A DNA stretch of 7,421 nucleotides from assembly GCA_030042885.1 (NCBI GenBank), contig JASHYW010000603.1, forward strand, positions 1-7,421, read 5' to 3'. This DNA is from Streptosporangiaceae bacterium (GTDB taxonomy: Bacteria > Actinomycetota > Actinomycetes > Streptosporangiales > Streptosporangiaceae). Every line of letters starts with the position of its first letter. Positions within the stretch are counted from its first letter, which is position 1. Positions 5,884-7,421 of the stretch are shown piece by piece. The notes below the pieces were generated by a model that had not been told where the DNA came from, did not search any database, and saw only the letters and a list, made by a program, of their open reading frames with translations. Position numbers and translations under genes: made by a program.

Positions 5884-7421
5884 ATGACCACGGCCGTCCG
5901 TGAGATCGAGCGGAAGTACGACGCCTCCCCCTCGGAGACGGCCGCCCTGCATACCGTGGAAGCCATGATCGGCGAGGCCGGCATTGCGTCTGTCGCGCCG
6001 CGAGAGGAGCAGATCCTCGACGCCGTCTACTACGACACCGAAGATCTGCGGCTGCTCCGCGCCGGAATCACGCTGCGGCGGCGCACCGGCGGCCAGGATG
6101 CGGGCTGGCACCTGAAGCTGCCCGCCGAGGCCAGCACCCGGGATGAGATACGCCTGCCCCTGACCGCGCCCGCCGCCAAGACGGACAGCAAGCCAGCCGC
6201 GGACGTGGCCGCCGGCCGGGCTGCCAAGCCCGCACTCACACCCGGCGCCAGGGCCGCAGATGCGGTTCCGAAACAGCTCGCGGCCCTGGTCCGGGCCCGC
6301 ACCCGGGGTGCGGCGCTGGCACCGGTAGTGCACATGCGGACCAGCCGCGGCGTGCTCCGGCTGCTCGATGACGGCGGCCGGACGCTGGCCGAGATCGCGG
6401 CAGACCACGTGTCGGCCGAGCCGGTCAACGGACCAGCCGCCACCTCCTGGGACGAGATCGAGGTCGAGCTGGCCAGCGGCAGCCCCGGGCTGCTGAAGGC
6501 GATCGACGCGCGGCTGCGCGCGGCCGGTGCGCGGCCTGCCGCCGCCGCGGCAAAGCTGCAGCGGGCGCTGGCCGGCCAGCTGCCCGCCGTCAGCACCGGG
6601 CAGGGACCGCCGCTGACGGCGCGGTCGCCAGCGGGCGAGGTGGTACTCGGCTACGTCCGGCACCAGGTGCAGGCCATCTCGCGCTATGACCCGCTGGTCC
6701 GCCGCGATGAGCCAGACGCCGTGCACCAGATGCGGGTCGCGGCCCGCCGGGCCCGCAGCGCGCTGCAGGCCTTCGGCACGATCATCGGACGGGAGGCGAC
6801 CCGGCCGCTGTGCGAGGAGCTGAAGTGGCTCGCGGCCCAGCTCGGGCAGGCCCGCGACGGCGAGGTGCTGCTGGCCCGGCTCACCGCCGAGCTGGCGGCC
6901 ATCCCGCCCGCCCTGGTAGAAGGGCCGGTCCAGGCCCGCATCGCCGGGCACTTCACCGCCGAACTCGCCCAGGCGGGCCAGGCCGCCTTGCGCGCTCTGG
7001 ACGGGCAGCGCTACCTTCGCCTCCTCAATGATTTGGACGTGCTCCTGGCCGACCCGCCGGTGACCCCGCTGGCCGGACGCAAGGCAGGCAAGGAGCTGGC
7101 CAAACCGGTCCGCCGGGCGGCGCGGCGGCTGGAGCGTTCCCTGGCGACCGTCCCTGCCGCCGACGATCCTGCCGCCGACGATCCTGCCGCCGAAGACCGG
7201 GACGCGGCGCTGCACGAGGCACGCAAGGCCGCCAAACGGGCCCGGTACGCCGCGGAAACAGCGCTGCCCGCGCTCGACGGCACGGCCAGGCGGCAGGTCG
7301 CGCAGGCCAAGAGGCTGCAGGAACTGCTCGGCGACCACCATGACAGCGTGGTCGCACGGACAGTCCTGCGCGATCTGGCCGGCCAGGCCCGGGCCGCAGG
7401 GGAGGACACGTTCACCTACGG
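5884..7421 (+). CDS. CYTH and CHAD domain-containing protein (partial, runs off the right edge)
   Basis: The frame is open from ATG 5884 to the window end: 512 full codons without a stop. The N-terminal CYTH (triphosphate tunnel) domain shows EIERKY (7-12, the ExExK signature), a D-A-x-Y-Y-D-T strand (46-52), GITLRRR (61-67), WHLKLP (75-80), RDEIRL (86-91) and WDEIEVEL (189-196). These charged residues line the tunnel that binds triphosphate and Mg2+ in known members. The C-terminal CHAD domain begins near 250, with VHQMRVAARRAR (280-291), LGQARDGEVL (320-329), a second helical repeat LHEARKAAKRARYAAE (443-458) and LGDHHD (482-487). CHAD domains are known polyphosphate binders. Related fused proteins are roughly 500 aa, so only the last part is probably missing. 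Two oddities: an Ala/Lys/Pro-rich insertion inside CYTH (~94-127) and a PAADD repeat in the CHAD linker. Likely activity: polyphosphate binding and possibly triphosphatase. Confidence 0.92.
   Translation, partial: MTTAVREIERKYDASPSETAALHTVEAMIGEAGIASVAPREEQILDAVYYDTEDLRLLRAGITLRRRTGGQDAGWHLKLPAEASTRDEIRLPLTAPAAKTDSKPAADVAAGRAAKPALTPGARAADAVPKQLAALVRARTRGAALAPVVHMRTSRGVLRLLDDGGRTLAEIAADHVSAEPVNGPAATSWDEIEVELASGSPGLLKAIDARLRAAGARPAAAAAKLQRALAGQLPAVSTGQGPPLTARSPAGEVVLGYVRHQVQAISRYDPLVRRDEPDAVHQMRVAARRARSALQAFGTIIGREATRPLCEELKWLAAQLGQARDGEVLLARLTAELAAIPPALVEGPVQARIAGHFTAELAQAGQAALRALDGQRYLRLLNDLDVLLADPPVTPLAGRKAGKELAKPVRRAARRLERSLATVPAADDPAADDPAAEDRDAALHEARKAAKRARYAAETALPALDGTARRQVAQAKRLQELLGDHHDSVVARTVLRDLAGQARAAGEDTFTY
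7153..7197 (+). repeat. 15-bp tandem repeat inside the CHAD coding region
   Basis: CCTGCCGCCGACGAT occurs twice exactly (7153-7167, 7168-7182), followed by a third degenerate copy (7183-7197). The period is five codons, so frame is kept and the product gains PAADD-PAADD-PAAED, an acidic linker between the two halves of the CHAD domain. Copy number could vary between strains by slippage. Confidence 0.85.

Noticed and set aside
5752..7341. 529-aa minus-strand open frame
   Set aside because: Antisense to the CYTH-CHAD gene, low complexity, no recognisable motif, no convincing ribosome binding site.
1..7421. CRISPR arrays, tRNA or rRNA genes
   Set aside because: No regularly spaced repeats of suitable length and no tRNA- or rRNA-like segments were seen on either strand.

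Overview
The window is very GC-rich, with strong G/C preference at third codon positions, purine-rich Shine-Dalgarno sequences (GGGGAGG, AGGGAGG, AGGAGG) and short intergenic gaps. The protein families also point to a high-GC actinobacterium of the actinomycete type. Genus cannot be fixed from the sequence alone. All supported genes lie on the + strand; the long minus-strand open frames are shadows produced by GC-rich codon use.

Layout. (1) 1-220: noncoding leader with two adjacent palindromes built on the half-site CCGAT(A), then a stem-loop just before a good ribosome binding site. (2) 221-754: a four-helix membrane protein of the DUF7144 type. (3) 773 to about 945: a decayed remnant joining two unrelated gene fragments, one of them from an rve-type integrase/transposase. 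(4) About 946-1506: no gene, but a three-unit 11-bp direct repeat that reads on the minus strand as an actinobacterial PHO box, then a perfect 10-bp GC hairpin. (5) 1507-5827 and on past the right edge: a compact co-directional cluster. It holds a PPK2-family polyphosphate kinase, a P2-type cation-pumping ATPase (33-nt gap), a possible 24-codon ORF (23-nt gap) coupled by ATGA overlap to a 96-aa cysteine-containing conserved small protein, and a CYTH-CHAD protein (56-nt gap) cut by the window end.

How the genes may work together. PPK2 transfers phosphate between polyphosphate and nucleotides. CYTH domains bind or hydrolyse triphosphate-type substrates, and CHAD domains are known to bind polyphosphate. 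The ATPase keeps the ion-site residues of single-site Ca2+/Mn2+ pumps. I infer a polyphosphate and divalent-cation module, possibly under PhoP (phosphate starvation) control through the 1298-1330 repeat. The operon and PhoP links are inferences from spacing and motif match, not demonstrated.
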